Source: Amphiura filiformis
Taxonomy: Eukaryota > Echinodermata > Ophiuroidea > Amphilepidida > Amphiuridae
Direction: 5' to 3'
NCBI RefSeq assembly: GCF_039555335.1
Contig: NC_092628.1
Location: 102,198,647 to 102,262,646 of the forward strand
Length of the DNA stretch: 64,000 bases
The notes beneath the pieces are model-generated. The model was not told the DNA's origin and searched no databases. It saw only the letters and a program-made list of their open reading frames with translations. Numbering within the stretch: the stretch's first letter is position 1; each line of letters begins with the position of its first letter. Below are positions 49,801 through 58,204 of this stretch, piece after piece. The translations under genes were made by a program, and so were the position numbers.

Positions 49801-51739
49801 AAACAATCACACTGATTGGCTGATCACAGACAACGCACTTGCCAACAAGGCTACAAGCGGCGTTGGTTGACCCATTGCATTGGTCGTCGGCGCGGCGCGT
49901 AGTAGGCGACCTTGTCACTTCTACACGATTGCAATTTACCATCGCGTACCCAGACCACGGAAGTAATAAAAAAAATAACACTAACAGGGCTGTCAACTCT
50001 CACGCATTGGCTGTGAGTCTCACGCATTGGGCCCATTGGGTCACTTTCTCACGGTCTCACGCCAAGGTAGTATTATCTCACGCCTACATGTATGTAATAA
50101 ATCTCACGCAAAAAGCTGGAAAATGAGTACAATCTCACGTATTGTCATGAATAATTTGTTGCTCCCCACCCAACCCCCCCCCCCGCTTTTCACATTCTCG
50201 AGCGCCGTGGCTCAAAAGTCAAATAATCATGGTACAAAATGAACATTGGAATCGGCAAATCCCGGTACGCCTCCGTCTCACGCCAAGCAATTCCAAAAAG
50301 TTGACAGCCCTGAGAATAAGCTTACCAATCCATTCCAAGCGAGTCTTGACAATCACAATGCTGTTTTTTTTTTTGACATGTCCACATTCCTTATTATAGA
50401 GGGCGACATTCAATCCAAAAAGGGAAATACAAAAATTTGAAATTTGGACACCAGAAACTTGACGACGTAGTCTAAAATGTGCCGGTACTTTATCCTTGAT
50501 ACAGAAGTCAGCATGCAGTGAAAGTTAGATTTCATAAAATAAAATCGCCTTTGTGTAAAAATGGATCGCCGTGCCGTGGTGAAAAATGATGCATTAGGCA
50601 CTTGAAACTTGATGCTGAGTTTAGCGTCCCCCGCCCGCGTTATGAATTTTGTGCCGCGTTTGAGATGTAAAATCTGAAAATAATTCATTATTTTGCAAAT
50701 TACTACTAAACCAGAAAGAAAATTTGTTCTGCAAAATTTTTAAACCCCTCTTTTTGTATTTGAACCCTTCAAAAACTATAGAAAGCCTTGAGAACTATTC
50801 GATGAATCCATCTAAATATTTTAGCATTAAAAATATACAGGTTTTTGACCCTTGCTCTATCCAATTATTTCAATTATACCTTTGGGATACCAGGGTAGAC
50901 TAGAAGTGAACTTAACCTAGCCAAAATGTTTTTACCAGATTGTTGATGTTGTAAATAATTTAACTAGGAAAGACCTAGTTTTTACAAATTGGTGCCAAAA
51001 ATTTATTTCATAATGTTCTGCACATGATTGTTATTTGTGTATTGAGTCAATACCCCCCCCATTTTCCACCTATCCTCAAATGTATACGGAGAGGTTAGTA
51101 CAAATTGGAGTGAAGAAGACTGGCATGGTATACTTTGGAATACATTTAGTTTGTTTTAAAACTTGAAAAACAAAAAGCAAGATAATTATACTTTTATAAA
51201 TGTTTATGTGTGTTTGTGACACTATATTGCGACTGGCGATACCCAATTAGAGTGAACAAAAGTGCATAAGCATTGGTAAAAGGCCGCTGATAATGAAACC
51301 TTGAAAATAATGAATAATGAATAATGAAATAGTTGCCTCATTATGAGCTGAAAAAATGGGACGCTAAACTCAACATCAAGTTTCAATAGCCTTACATGTT
51401 TTTTTTTAAAAACAGACATTTGCCCATAACTTCGCTAATTTTTGACCTACAGACATGGTTGACCCCTCATTTTTTAAGTTAAATAATCACCTTTTTAAAC
51501 AAAATAATTTCCATGTGAAATATCCTACTTGAAAATTTTGTGAACATGCATTGGCAATGCCAATGGTAAGCTTATTATTTTCTTGCCCCGAACTAGACTT
51601 CGAACCGCAGTCTTCACTAATTATCCGACATTGATCTTTGGGCCATTAGATGACTAAATCAATTGCACAAAAGAACAAAGAAATATCTTTCATGGAAATT
51701 CATGCTCTTACCATTAAAACCAGCAATAGATCCTGCCAT
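31878..51739 (-). CDS. RRP7A: Ribosomal RNA-processing protein 7 homologue A
   Basis: RRP7A is a nucleolar factor of the small-subunit processome needed for 18S rRNA maturation. Seven coding exons are read on the - strand: 51739-51712, 48490-48351, 46080-45955, 40992-40866, 39792-39695, 33191-32987 and 31963-31878. All have GT-AG borders and matching phases and give 269 residues (human 280). The start ATG has A at -3. Diagnostic parts are TIFVLNVPPYC before residue 56 (RNP-like strand of the RRM fold), LQEKP after it, GFKVAYVVF (99-107), EIDEFMQTYDQK (160-171), DDEGWITVTRKGSKK (about 187-201), KELVNFYTFQ and the C-terminal ELRRKFEEDKHRIAQLRAARKFKPY. The RRP7 tail is basic and helical, as in the family. 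Exon 3 is preceded by a 63-bp duplication of its own splice site. Introns hold the hairpin minisatellite, a LINE within a mariner-like element and many MITEs. Exon limits were found by eye. I cannot place the poly(A) site. Confidence 0.94.
32056..32185. mobile_element. MITE, AATGGGCTATTCCAG family, copy 2 (broken)
   Basis: It begins TATTGGGCTATTCCAGTTAA and contains CACCCCCTATGGAAGACATG and CATTTCAAATGGAGTCACCC. The right third is missing or displaced by the element at 32183. It lies in the last intron of RRP7A, 92 bp below exon 7's acceptor. Confidence 0.6.
32183..32392. mobile_element. MITE with AATAGAGG ends and CCATCTTGTGGGTAC
   Basis: AATAGAGG at the left and CCTCTATT at the right are inverses. 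Further in, GCCATCTTGTGGGTAC mirrors GTACCCACAAGATGGC. The second motif is YY1-like, so this family can spread CAAGATGG sites. It is non-coding and relatively CpG-rich. Confidence 0.6.
33228..33298. repeat. Dispersed repeat TGATTTATAGTG, copy 2
   Basis: Same 70-bp family as 13851-13920, lying just past the acceptor of RRP7A exon 6 in the intron. The following 300 bp may belong to a longer version of the element, but I see no second copy of that part here. Confidence 0.55.
34361..34954. mobile_element. piggyBac-like foldback MITE, copy 3
   Basis: It starts TTAAGGGATCTGGAATGAGC and ends CATACCCCATCCCTGAA, so the right TTAA has mutated to TGAA. The mirrored arms and the central GAAGATATGG are kept, with a shorter AT-rich part on the left. 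It lies in the RRP7A intron between exons 5 and 6. Confidence 0.85.
35417..35480. repeat. Unoccupied copy of the CCAATAAGCGCCC repeat
   Basis: ATAAGCGCCCACCCAAAGTG, then ACTTTGTTAAGCACCCTGGG and AACAAATACAGTA. These are the flanks of piggyBac-like copy 2 (18535-19190) with one TTAA instead of two, so it shows the target site before insertion. Confidence 0.8.
35886..36260. repeat. Degenerate tandem repeat with CCAAT motifs
   Basis: About three diverged units of roughly 120-140 bp share TTTCTGATTGGTTA, ATCTGAGTAACCAATC, AAATACAGCTTCTAAATAT and TTTCTTACAGC. Each unit has ATTGGT and CCAATC in both orientations. It is intronic in RRP7A, and promoter activity is not shown. Confidence 0.6.
36713..36901. 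mobile_element. MITE, AATGGGTTATTCCAG family, copy 3
   Basis: The fullest copy: AAATGGGTTATTCCAGCTGA at the left and TCAACTGGAATAACCCATT at the right are inverses. Inner GGGGTGTAAATTTCAAATGG and CATTTGAAATTCACACTCCC are also mirrored. A partial duplicate of the inner part follows to about 36965. Confidence 0.75.
37084..37150. repeat. Dispersed repeat AGTGATTTATAGTG, copy 3
   Basis: AGTGATTTATAGTGCGCTAC, GCACAGGCACAACGCCTAGA and CTCAGCACACTTT in the same order as the other two copies. It lies in the RRP7A intron between exons 5 and 6. Confidence 0.55.
37317..37430. mobile_element. Fragment of hAT-like GATTTTGAAAAAGTGGAC family
   Basis: TGAGCCCGCATTTAGGATTT, GCTGATTTTGAAAAAGTGGA and GTGGACCCCTGCGTACGGGC followed by CTGG match the element at 22194-22406 and the segment at 51911-52060. 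The ends are worn and no duplication was found. Confidence 0.5.
38354..38397. repeat. Perfect 18-bp inverted repeat at the array edge
   Basis: CTATGAACCTGTGCATTG and CAATGCACAGGTTCATAG are exact inverses around the 8-base loop ACCGGTGC. The right arm runs into the first unit of the 36-bp array, sharing CAGGTTCATAG with it. Confidence 0.9.
38387..39501. repeat. 31-copy, 36-bp hairpin minisatellite
   Basis: One 35-bp unit is followed by exactly thirty 36-bp units of CAGGTTCATAGGTGTTAATA followed by CACCTAGGTCCGATTT. Differences are single bases only: CCGA or CCAA, TTAAT or TAAAT, CCTAGG or CCAAGG, and one TTTATAG. Each unit holds TAGGTGT-TAAT-ACACCTA, a 7-bp stem with a 4-base loop. Since 36 is divisible by 3 and no stop occurs, both strands are open for about 360-380 codons. 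It lies in the RRP7A intron, about 190 bp past exon 5. Confidence 0.95.
40431..40599. mobile_element. hAT-like MITE with exact 8-bp duplication
   Basis: The ends CAGGGCCGTAGCAAG and CTTGCTACAGCCCTG bound 169 bp. The flanks ACATGTGG (40423-40430 and 40600-40607) are identical. It has all the marks of a recent non-autonomous hAT insertion, in the RRP7A intron just past exon 4. Confidence 0.9.
41866..41881 (-). promoter_or_regulatory. Histone-type 3' stem-loop (AGCCCTTTTCAGGGCT)
   Basis: On the - strand the 16 bases form a 6-bp stem with loop TTTC, flanked by AAAC before and ACC after, as in replication-dependent histone mRNAs. The outermost pair is A-T where the consensus has G-C. A purine-rich AAAAAGAGAAATG starts about 12 bases downstream, where U7 snRNA would pair. 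It lies about 40 bases after the stop codon of the mariner transposase remnant. No histone reading frame precedes it. Confidence 0.6.
41924..42104 (-). pseudogene. Tc1/mariner transposase C-terminal remnant
   Basis: On the - strand, WPARSPDLTPLDFF is read at 42104-42065, the block around the last catalytic acid of Tc1/mariner transposases. A frameshift follows, then DLCKRITAI and IDAMRTRAETCICQGGNQLE to TAA at 41924. The LINE entered within the Trp codon of this block; on the far side GWVML continues at about 45580-45596. The catalytic core upstream is missing. The protein cannot be functional. Confidence 0.7.
42105..43553 (+). pseudogene. LINE apurinic endonuclease domain
   Basis: Counting from the ATG at 42096, QLNICSL (94-100), GLNETFL (120-126), HRGGVAFYV (153-161), LMGDLNCDLL (228-237) and SDHS (297-300) are the ordered motifs of an exonuclease-endonuclease-phosphatase fold that nicks target DNA. 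The catalytic Glu, the Asp/Asn pair of GDLNCD and the terminal Asp-His are present. An acidic, Asn-rich N-terminal 85 residues replaces any ORF1-type domain; the first codons derive from the mariner target. The frame breaks at about 43540 and continues one base shifted. Confidence 0.85.
43545..45231 (+). pseudogene. LINE reverse transcriptase and C-terminal part
   Basis: After the frameshift the text KDGPVTESKDKADELNKFFS leads into the polymerase. Counting from the ATG at 43697: NYRPIS (76-81), GFRPSHST (114-121), LDLKKAFDTV (147-156, first catalytic Asp), MPQGSIDGPL (205-214) and MYADDT (234-239, the catalytic YADD box). A second shift near 44890 moves to IICGAPWDTSSA and LNWKPLSHRHQYN, and a third after 45090 leads to the usual end block LSYRGAILWNSLDD. 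Copies its own RNA into DNA in an intact relative. Confidence 0.85.
46051..46176 (-). repeat. Two-copy 63-bp duplication of the RRP7A exon 3 acceptor
   Basis: Units 46051-46113 and 46114-46176 match at 61 of 63 bases. Each contains about 33 bases of intron end (on the - strand, TTTATTTTTACCAACAG) and 30 bases of exon 3 start. The downstream acceptor (exon start 46080) gives the conserved protein. The upstream one (46143) is equally good and would insert ECFVRLFSDCDCFYSIYFYQ plus Q, 21 residues, without a stop. Confidence 0.92.
46215..47275. mobile_element. Mariner-type MITE, ACAGGGTGTCCCAGAATG ends
   Basis: The 27-bp inverted ends ACAGGGTGTCCCAGAATGAT followed by TTATACC, and their mirror GGTATAAATCAT then TCTGGGACACCCTGT, are bordered by TA. 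About 1.06 kb of interior has no recognisable transposase. It shares ACAGGGTGTCCC ends with the element at 41327-45820 but not its interior. Confidence 0.85.
47276..48350. other. RRP7A intron 2, remaining part
   Basis: No repeat pair, reading frame or structure that I can name. Ordinary AT-rich intron sequence. Confidence 0.5.
48627..48646. repeat. 20-bp perfect palindrome CACGATACGCGCGTATCGTG
   Basis: The sequence equals its own reverse complement and has a CGCG centre, in otherwise AT-rich RRP7A intron 1. It may be a regulatory site or the core of an old element; no second copy is seen. Confidence 0.8.
48650..49980. other. RRP7A intron 1, part without recognised elements
   Basis: Mostly unique sequence. 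An open frame on the - strand at 49996-49646 begins with a hydrophobic, signal-like stretch (MTALLVLFFLLLPW), but it shows no family motif, its codons look random, and it overlaps the edge of a MITE. I do not call a gene. Confidence 0.4.
49985..50312. mobile_element. hAT-like MITE with CAGGGCTGTCAACT ends
   Basis: CAGGGCTGTCAACT and AGTTGACAGCCCTG are exact inverses around 328 bp. The inside repeats TCTCACGC many times (near 49998, 50020, 50052, 50081, 50103 and 50277). An 8-bp duplication is not preserved. It lies in RRP7A intron 1. Confidence 0.8.
50313..51711. other. RRP7A intron 1, 5' part
   Basis: No gene or clear repeat family. GGACGCTAAACTCAACATCAAGTTTCAA at about 51359-51386 is an inverse of TTGAAACTTGATGCTGAGTTTAGCGTCC at about 50603-50629, so 50600-51390 may be one inverted-repeat element. 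Confidence 0.45.
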
Positions 51740-53660
51740 GTTTTCTTCGATGTAAGTTACCATGCAATTGCATTCCTCTTTGCACGGAGCACCACACCAA
51801 GCTATGGCAAGCCAAGTGTGCGGTAATTCGTTTAGCTTCGTTTAGGGAAGTGAGCGGTTATGTAGGCCTACGAATCAGCAGGAGCTAGCAGGCTCACTGT
51901 TTTACAAATACTCAGGCCCGTAGCCAGGATTTTATGTGTGTGTGTGTGTGTGTGTGTGGGGGGGGTGGGTTTGGTGCTGATTTTGGAGAAAAAAAATGGA
52001 TTTTTTTTTTTTTGCAAGGGGTCGGGCAATTTTGTGCAAAGTGGACTTCTTTCTTCTCCCCAGTGAACCGTTTTGACCAAAAAAAGCTTTCTAAATTTCT
52101 TATGGAACTTCAAACTGAATGACTCTAACACTCAATTCATAACACAAATCTTAAATTAGAGAGATTCGGTATTAAACCTTACACCTGACGAGATAGCTAT
52201 TAAATAGGATCGAAACCGGTAGTGCCTTTTTTATTATTAATTCTTATATCTCCTATTTCATTCACTTTTACACATTTTTTTATATTTGATACTATTTCAA
52301 TTTTCCAATACCATATTATTTAATCCAATCTATGAATCACTTATAACTTTTCACCTCCATCTATGACATACTTCTTTGTCTTACTTTTAGTGTCTCTAAT
52401 TGAAGGGACTACTGACTCCAGCCTCCTTAAGAATTAAAGTTTTTAATTATCAATTCTTATATCTCCTATTTCATCCACAACTATTTACCCACCTATTTTA
52501 GCAAAATCCAAGTTATGAATCACTTATGAACTTTTCACCTCCATCTATGACATACTTATCAATTCATATACTTTTAGCGTCTCTAAATGAAGGGAATTTC
52601 GCATTTTAGAAAAAAGTAACCGGAGATCACGGTAACAACGTATGATGCAATGAAATCAGTAACATCTTGGCTAACAGAAGAACTTTATTTGATTTCTTTA
52701 CTATTATCAAAGAAACTTTCTTGAAACATCCAGTACTCACATTTTATCTTTATACACAGCTGTCATCTATGACAATGACAAAGGTACCAATCTGAATTTT
52801 GATAATTTCTACAATCGTCCGGATGAGCATGTAAATAGGCTCGTACTAGTATGTGATGTTGCATTTCAGCGCACGCACTTTTTTTGCAGACGCGATTTCA
52901 TAAATTTCCCGTGGGCCGATTTCCTATTTTTTTGGCATTGGTTTGTTAAAAACTCCAACTTAAAGAAATATGGTACGGTACTTATTTCCAACTTCAGAGC
53001 ACAACATGTGTTTTAATGAATCTTGTCAATGCAGACAATTCGACGTGATTTCACAGCTCGGAAACGTCTATTTTCATTTGATATTTTGTCAGTTTAAATT
53101 CACAAATAATCTAGCCTATGGGGCAAGCATTTTTTGGCAGGCCGGGGTGAAGCCATTTTGCCAAGCACATTGCATGGTTACACGAAGGGATGTTTTGACG
53201 AACACAGATCTCTAATGTACTACAGGTTAAGCACTCAAGAAGAACTTGTTCGTGTTCTTCAAATGGCCAACTCTAGTAATGAAGTAGATTTCTTCACTCA
53301 ATCTACTGATTAGTGGGTGCTAATTTGAGGAGGTTGCCAGAAGTAGGTTTCAATTCGCACATAATCACAGGTACAAGTCAAAACCAGACAGCAGTTTGCC
53401 TGTAGTGAAACCTATATTATGATCATCTTGGACCATCGAGGGACATGGCATGGTTTTCATGCCATAAACCCGGTGCGACACAACTGGAGGAATAAATGGA
53501 ATAGGCAAGAAAACTGCACCAGAGAAACTAATGGCAGCAGTTGATAATGCAATAGAATACATCCGGAGCTATTCGGCAACACATTTGCCGATAGATATCC
53601 AAAGATCCTTGTAAACTTTGGGTGGAATGTCAACACCAAGGAACGACATATTAGTAGGCC
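51740..53660. other. Region upstream of RRP7A, no firm gene
   Basis: The RRP7A promoter should lie just above 51740, but I see no TATA box or other clear core motif. A GT microsatellite with a hAT-like fragment (GTAGCCAGGATTTT, then GGTGCTGATTTTGGAGAAAA and TTTTGTGCAAAGTGGACTTC) occupies 51911-52060. A diverged direct duplication at about 52235-52420 and 52450-52600 shares TATGAATCACTTAT and CTTTTCACCTCCATCTATGA. Confidence 0.5.
53365..53639 (-). pseudogene. Unrecognised open region with one in-frame stop
   Basis: On the - strand, MSFLGVDIPPKVYKDLWISI and GKCVAE are followed by TAG, and the same frame goes on as LRMYSIALSTAAISFSGAVF and MVQDDHNIGFTTGKLLSGF to TGA. A hydrophobic stretch could be a membrane segment. 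I do not recognise a family. It may be a decayed gene fragment or chance. Confidence 0.25.
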
Positions 53661-53671
53661 TACCTGTTTTA

Positions 53672-54430
53672 GGGGTGGTACTATAATTATATGTACCCAG
53701 GGGTGCTGAATTATTATAGGAGGGGGAGTTGTTTTGGCAAGTCAAAAGGGAAAAGATTTTTTTTTTTGCCTGTTGAGAGGGGGGTCAAGCGATTTTTTGG
53801 CACGTGGAATGGGAGTGGGCAAGCGACTTTTGGCACAGATATTTTGGGCACCGTTTCTATATTATACCCTAAAAAGGTGTAGGTAAACGTTAGGAACACC
53901 TTCAAATATGCAAAATTTCCTGCTCCCTGCGCTCGCATTATATAATTAAGGGAGCACGGTGGCCGAGCGGAACGGGCTCCGACTCATAATCGGAAGGTTG
54001 CGGGTTCGAGCCCCGGCATTGTGTTGTGCCATTGAGTAAGGCACTTTATCTTGATTACTCTTCTCCACCCAAGCGTATAAATGGGTACCGGCATTCTTAA
54101 ATGCTGGGAAGGTAACAGACTCGCTGTGGAGGAGGTGTGGCGATCCCCCCACAGCAACATCTCATGGTGGAGCCTGACTATCGCTAACGAAAGAGAGATG
54201 GGCACTCCGTCCAGGTTCGACTCCTTTACCTTTCTTATATAAGACAATTTTAAGGTTTTAAATTTGGGCTCCCTAAAATCTTGCGTGTGTAAAGGGAGGG
54301 GGCAAAGATTTTTGGCACATAAAAAAAAGGGGGGTGGCAAAGATTTTAAACACGGCCAAGGGGGGGGGGAAGCAATTTTTGGCAAACCATTTTGAGAATT
54401 GGCCAGGGGTACACATTCATAATTATGGAA
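53672..54430. mobile_element. Harbinger-like MITE, copy D, with SINE inside
   Basis: After TTA (53669-53671) it starts GGGGTGGTACTATAATTATA. The right side has GGGGTACACATTCATAATTA but has lost the last bases. The inside has GGCAAGCGACTTTTGGCAC and GGCAAAGATTTTTGGCACAT, the other strand of the CTTGCCCCC text of copies A and B. The SINE at 53946-54234 interrupts it. Confidence 0.7.
53946..54234 (+). mobile_element. tRNA-derived SINE
   Basis: The 289-bp insertion is flanked by TTATATAA on both sides (53938-53945 and 54235-54242). It begins with a tRNA-like head: A box TGGCCGAGCGG at 53960, anticodon-like loop CTCATAA (CAT) and B box GGTTCGAGCCC at 54003. A body with AAGGCACTTTATC and TATAAATGGGTACC follows, as in many animal tRNA SINEs. 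An intact polymerase III promoter is present. It has no tail that names its LINE partner. Confidence 0.85.
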
Positions 54431-54439
54431 AGCTTTCTA

Positions 54440-55010
54440 TACAAAACGATTCTCTTGTAAACCATGCTTCATTTCAAATATTTAGTTTTAGTTTTGGTTT
54501 TGGTTTTGGTCACGTGGTTTCCTATTGTCCTGCCTAACCACTTGAATCATAAGATATCCAACTCATTGTTTCTACCTTTTGTTTAAAACCGAACATTTGT
54601 GTCAGTCAGTTTCGGTTTTGGTTTCAGTTTCTTATAAGTGGTGTGAATCGTAAAATTATTTGATTTGAAGTTACCTACTCTAAGTATACAAAAGAAATGT
54701 TTAAATTTCGCAGTGCAATATTCACGAGGAGAGAAATCGAGCATGGTAATCTACATTGAAAGACGTGGTTTACAAAACCGAATAAGCCTAGCCTAATTCA
54801 CCTGTGAAAAAATATAGACCATCGAAATATTTGCATTCGACATTACAAAAGGGGCCACTATTGTAATTGTATAGGTGCTATAAACAAAATCGATTCATGT
54901 CCTTAATCGATAATCCCATGTACCAGAATCGATGGAAGGCCATTATATGACCTCTAATAACCTAATGACTTTTACTGAAGCAATTTTTACAGCAAAAGTA
55001 GAAGATAGAG
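54440..55010. other. No recognised feature
   Basis: AT-rich sequence with a short run of TTTTGG near 54490 and related TTTCGGTTTTGGTTTC near 54610. No gene, no element ends. Confidence 0.4.
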
Positions 55011-55018
55011 GGAAAAGA

Positions 55019-55213
55019 GATTGTGTGGTGTGTGTGTGGGGGTGTGTGTGTGTGTGTGTGGTGGTGGTGGTGGTGGGGGGGTGGTTGGAGGGCAAGGGGA
55101 TATGGGCCGGGGAGAGAGAGAAACAGATGAGAGAGAGCATTGGAAGTGAAAGAGAAAGGGGAGGAGAGCTCGAGATGAAGATATTGAATGTAGGGGAGGA
55201 GGAGGGGGAAAGG
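55019..55213. repeat. GT/GTG microsatellite and purine-rich tract
   Basis: TGTGTGTGG repeats run into GGTGGTGGTGG, then GAGAGAGAG and GGAGGAGG tracts, with few pyrimidines on this strand from 55120 to 55213. Simple-sequence expansion; the long open frames across it are low-complexity. Confidence 0.8.
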
Positions 55214-55656
55214 GGGTAATTTAGGGAAGAGGTGGTTATATAGGGAGGGGAGCCCCTCTTAAAGAGGTATGGGTTGTGCTTCCCGGGGATAATAAACTAA
55301 TTCATAATCAAATCATCTCCATGCATCGTTTATGTTTCATACAAACAAACAAATCCCCCCCCCCGCCCCATCCTTCAATATACGCGCATGTATATGATTT
55401 TTAGGCCTAGAACTCGTGAGTGTAATATGCCACCTACCTTCGACAGAGAGCATCAACTGTCGTCCGCAGGATAGATTTCCGATATCAATCATGATAATAA
55501 TTATGTTAGCACAATAGGATTTTGTATACTTCTGGTTATATCCCCTATACTGTGTCCTCCCAGCATAATAGTGTTATGATTGCAGACCAGATCAGCTCTA
55601 CTTTTTAATCCCTTGATTTTTGGTTTCTGAACAAAAGAGAAACCAAAACTAACTAG

Positions 55657-56345
55657 TTGCAAATGATGGTCATAGACCACAAACCTAGGTGGGGCGTGTT
55701 GGTGTTGTGGAGGTATCTGACCCCTGCAAAATGTTCCAAAAATGTTCCCCTGGTCATGACGTTTGTTGTCACCGAGTTTGAGTCCCTTTCTCCTTACGGA
55801 TGTCCAGAAAATGCAATTTTAAAATTTGACCCCAGATGACCTTTGACCTGACCCCTGCAAAATGTTCAAAAATGTTTCCGTGGTCATCAAGTTTGTTGTT
55901 ACCGAGTGTGAGTCCCGTACCCCTTACAGATGTACAGAAAAGACATTTTAAGATTTGACCTCTATATGACCTTTGACCTGACCCCTGCAAAATGTTCCCC
56001 TGGTCATGAGATTTGTTGTCACTGAATTTGAGCCCCATACCCCTTACAGGTATCCAGAAAGTGAATTCTAAGATTTAACCCCAGATAACCTTTGACCGAC
56101 CCCTGCAAAGTGTTCCAAAATGTTCCCCTGATCATTAAGTTTGTTGTCACCAAGTTTGAGCCCCATACTCCTTACAGATGTACAGGAAATGCATTTCTAA
56201 AATTTCACCTCTGCATGACCTTTGACCTGACCCCTGCAAAACGTTCCCCTGGTCATGAAATTTGTCGTCACCAAGTTTGAGCCCCATACCCCTTACAGAT
56301 ATCCAGATAATACAATTTTACCCCCTTAATGACCTTTGACCCCAA
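55657..56345. repeat. Minisatellite of ~125-bp units with DR1 motifs
   Basis: About five diverged units share CCTGCAAAATGTTCC, CCTGGTCATGA, TTTGTTGTCACCGAGTTTGA, CCCCTTACAGATGTCCAGA and TTTGACCCCAGATGACCTTTG. Perfect TGACCTTTGACCT (a DR1 nuclear-receptor element on the other strand) occurs at 55837, 55967 and 56216, with near matches at 56088 and 56330. The block starts with GGTCATAGACCACAAACCTA. Same family at 63301-63730. Confidence 0.85.
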
Positions 56346-56349
56346 TTCT

Positions 56350-58200
56350 GTATGCAAGTTATAGGTGTGTGGTATAGCCGATGCATATATGCAAATGACA
56401 TCATTGTACTATATATAATATGTGATTCTACTTTTGATCTCTGTTCTGACCATGCTCACTATATAGTTAACTTCCATGATTATATGTGCAAGTGACATAG
56501 CATTTTGAATTTGTTACAGAGTATGAGTTCTTTTGTACCCAAATTTGTCAAAGGTTATTCAATGAATATACAAATATATTGGGGTTCAAGAACTGTGCCC
56601 TGATAAATGAGTCTCTGTTGCCAGCGGAAGAACAATACACGACTGATTCAATACCTAGGTGGGTGTAAACCCACCTAGGTAAATATTTGAAATGAGGGCA
56701 TCTATGCACAGTTTCCACCTCGATACACCTGAGCACACATTTTCGTCAAAGCGCTGCCAAGCAAGCAGTGAATTGTCTCCACACAGTCTTTGATAACATT
56801 ACACGGTTGAATGCATAGCATCGTAAGAGCTGTGGAGCTTCTAGCTGGAAAATGGGCCTCTGTGATTGGTTTTTGTCGAAACCTAAAGTGTTCCCTTCAT
56901 CCAATCAGAATTTATTTTTTATATCAAACGAAAGCTAACACTTCCCCCTAACTGATAACGCAATTCAATGTTATGGCAAGGCGAATGAGGTACATCTGTT
57001 GACAACTACATATCCAAGCGCATTTTTTGACCAAAATGTAGGTTTTAAAAGTAAAAACCTCAAGTGTTCCTTACAATATTTTTCAAATTTTATGTCATTA
57101 AATGAAAAAGCACACTTATATTGTCCATATACTAGCGTCATTAGAATGAGCAATGACCAATTCTCTTTAAATTGCAAATCTTGTGCACAAATTTACTATT
57201 TTCGCCTGTTTTGTCATACGCTTGAAAATTCAATGAAACTCATGACTTTGCTAAATAGCGCTTACAAATTATGATTATTGCATAGCCCCTTAACACACCC
57301 GGAGGCAACATCTGAATTAGTTGCAGCCCTTGTCAAATGCAAGTTAGGCAACTAGCAAATTTAGATATGGTAACCACCCCAATCTTCTCTTTTTGTTTGT
57401 TAATGAACCCAACTGCTCAATTAATTTCGCTGTACTTGAAATGAAAATATGAAAATGCCTGACAACTCGTCAAAAAAAGTTAGGTAACTGCGATAAGATC
57501 ATGACTGTGTTACGAGGTGCACTTGCAAAACATTTGCAATTTGAAATGTACCGAACTCTGCAAATATAATGCGTGTGAGTACGTTGCAACACCAGCACCG
57601 AGCCTGTATTTCAGACAGTAATGAGAATGAAGATGATAAATACTTCTTATAAGTAAGTTTTAATTCTTAGATTTAATTAATTCCTTTGTATATTGTGTTA
57701 AATACGATATCTGTACACAGAAATGGTAACAAAGGCAGTGTCAATAAGTATACATTGTAGTAAGTAATGTAATGTTTCAAACCGGGGTTTGAAATAGGCC
57801 AATCATTTTGAAATTGAAGATGGCAGTCATGTTATGAAACTCCTACACCTTCGCATTATGTATAGCCTTTGCAGCCCAATTTGTATCTCTTGCTTTCAAA
57901 AGCAACGTTTATGAAGTATATATAATTGGATAAATGACCAGAAAATTAAGCAAAGTACATTTGAAATGTCAGGTAGTTGAAATTGAAGATAACTGCTAAA
58001 GAGCATTAGTTACAAATTAGAAACAGTGTTATGGACCCTCTACTGTCATAAATCATGGGTATTGCCACAATTATTAGCTTTCTGCGTCACTGACCACTGG
58101 TCAGTATGTAATGAGAGTTGACCGTTGACCCCATATGAGGGCTGGTTCCTTACCAGAGTGAGGATGTTAGCTTCCTCTACCTTATAACTGTGTGCATAAA
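56350..58200. other. No recognised gene
   Basis: Unique AT-rich sequence. A short palindromic ACCTAGGTGGG/CCCACCTAGGT pair is at about 56653-56680. Open frames are short and without motifs. Confidence 0.4.
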
Positions 58201-58204
58201 TTAG

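Noticed and set aside
52745..53010. About 85 codons open on the + strand without ATG
   Set aside because: It has no start, no recognisable motif and no clear splice partner; open runs of this size are expected by chance in 64 kb.
54932..55219. Gly/Val/Glu-rich reading frame
   Set aside because: It spans GT and purine simple repeats; no motif is present.
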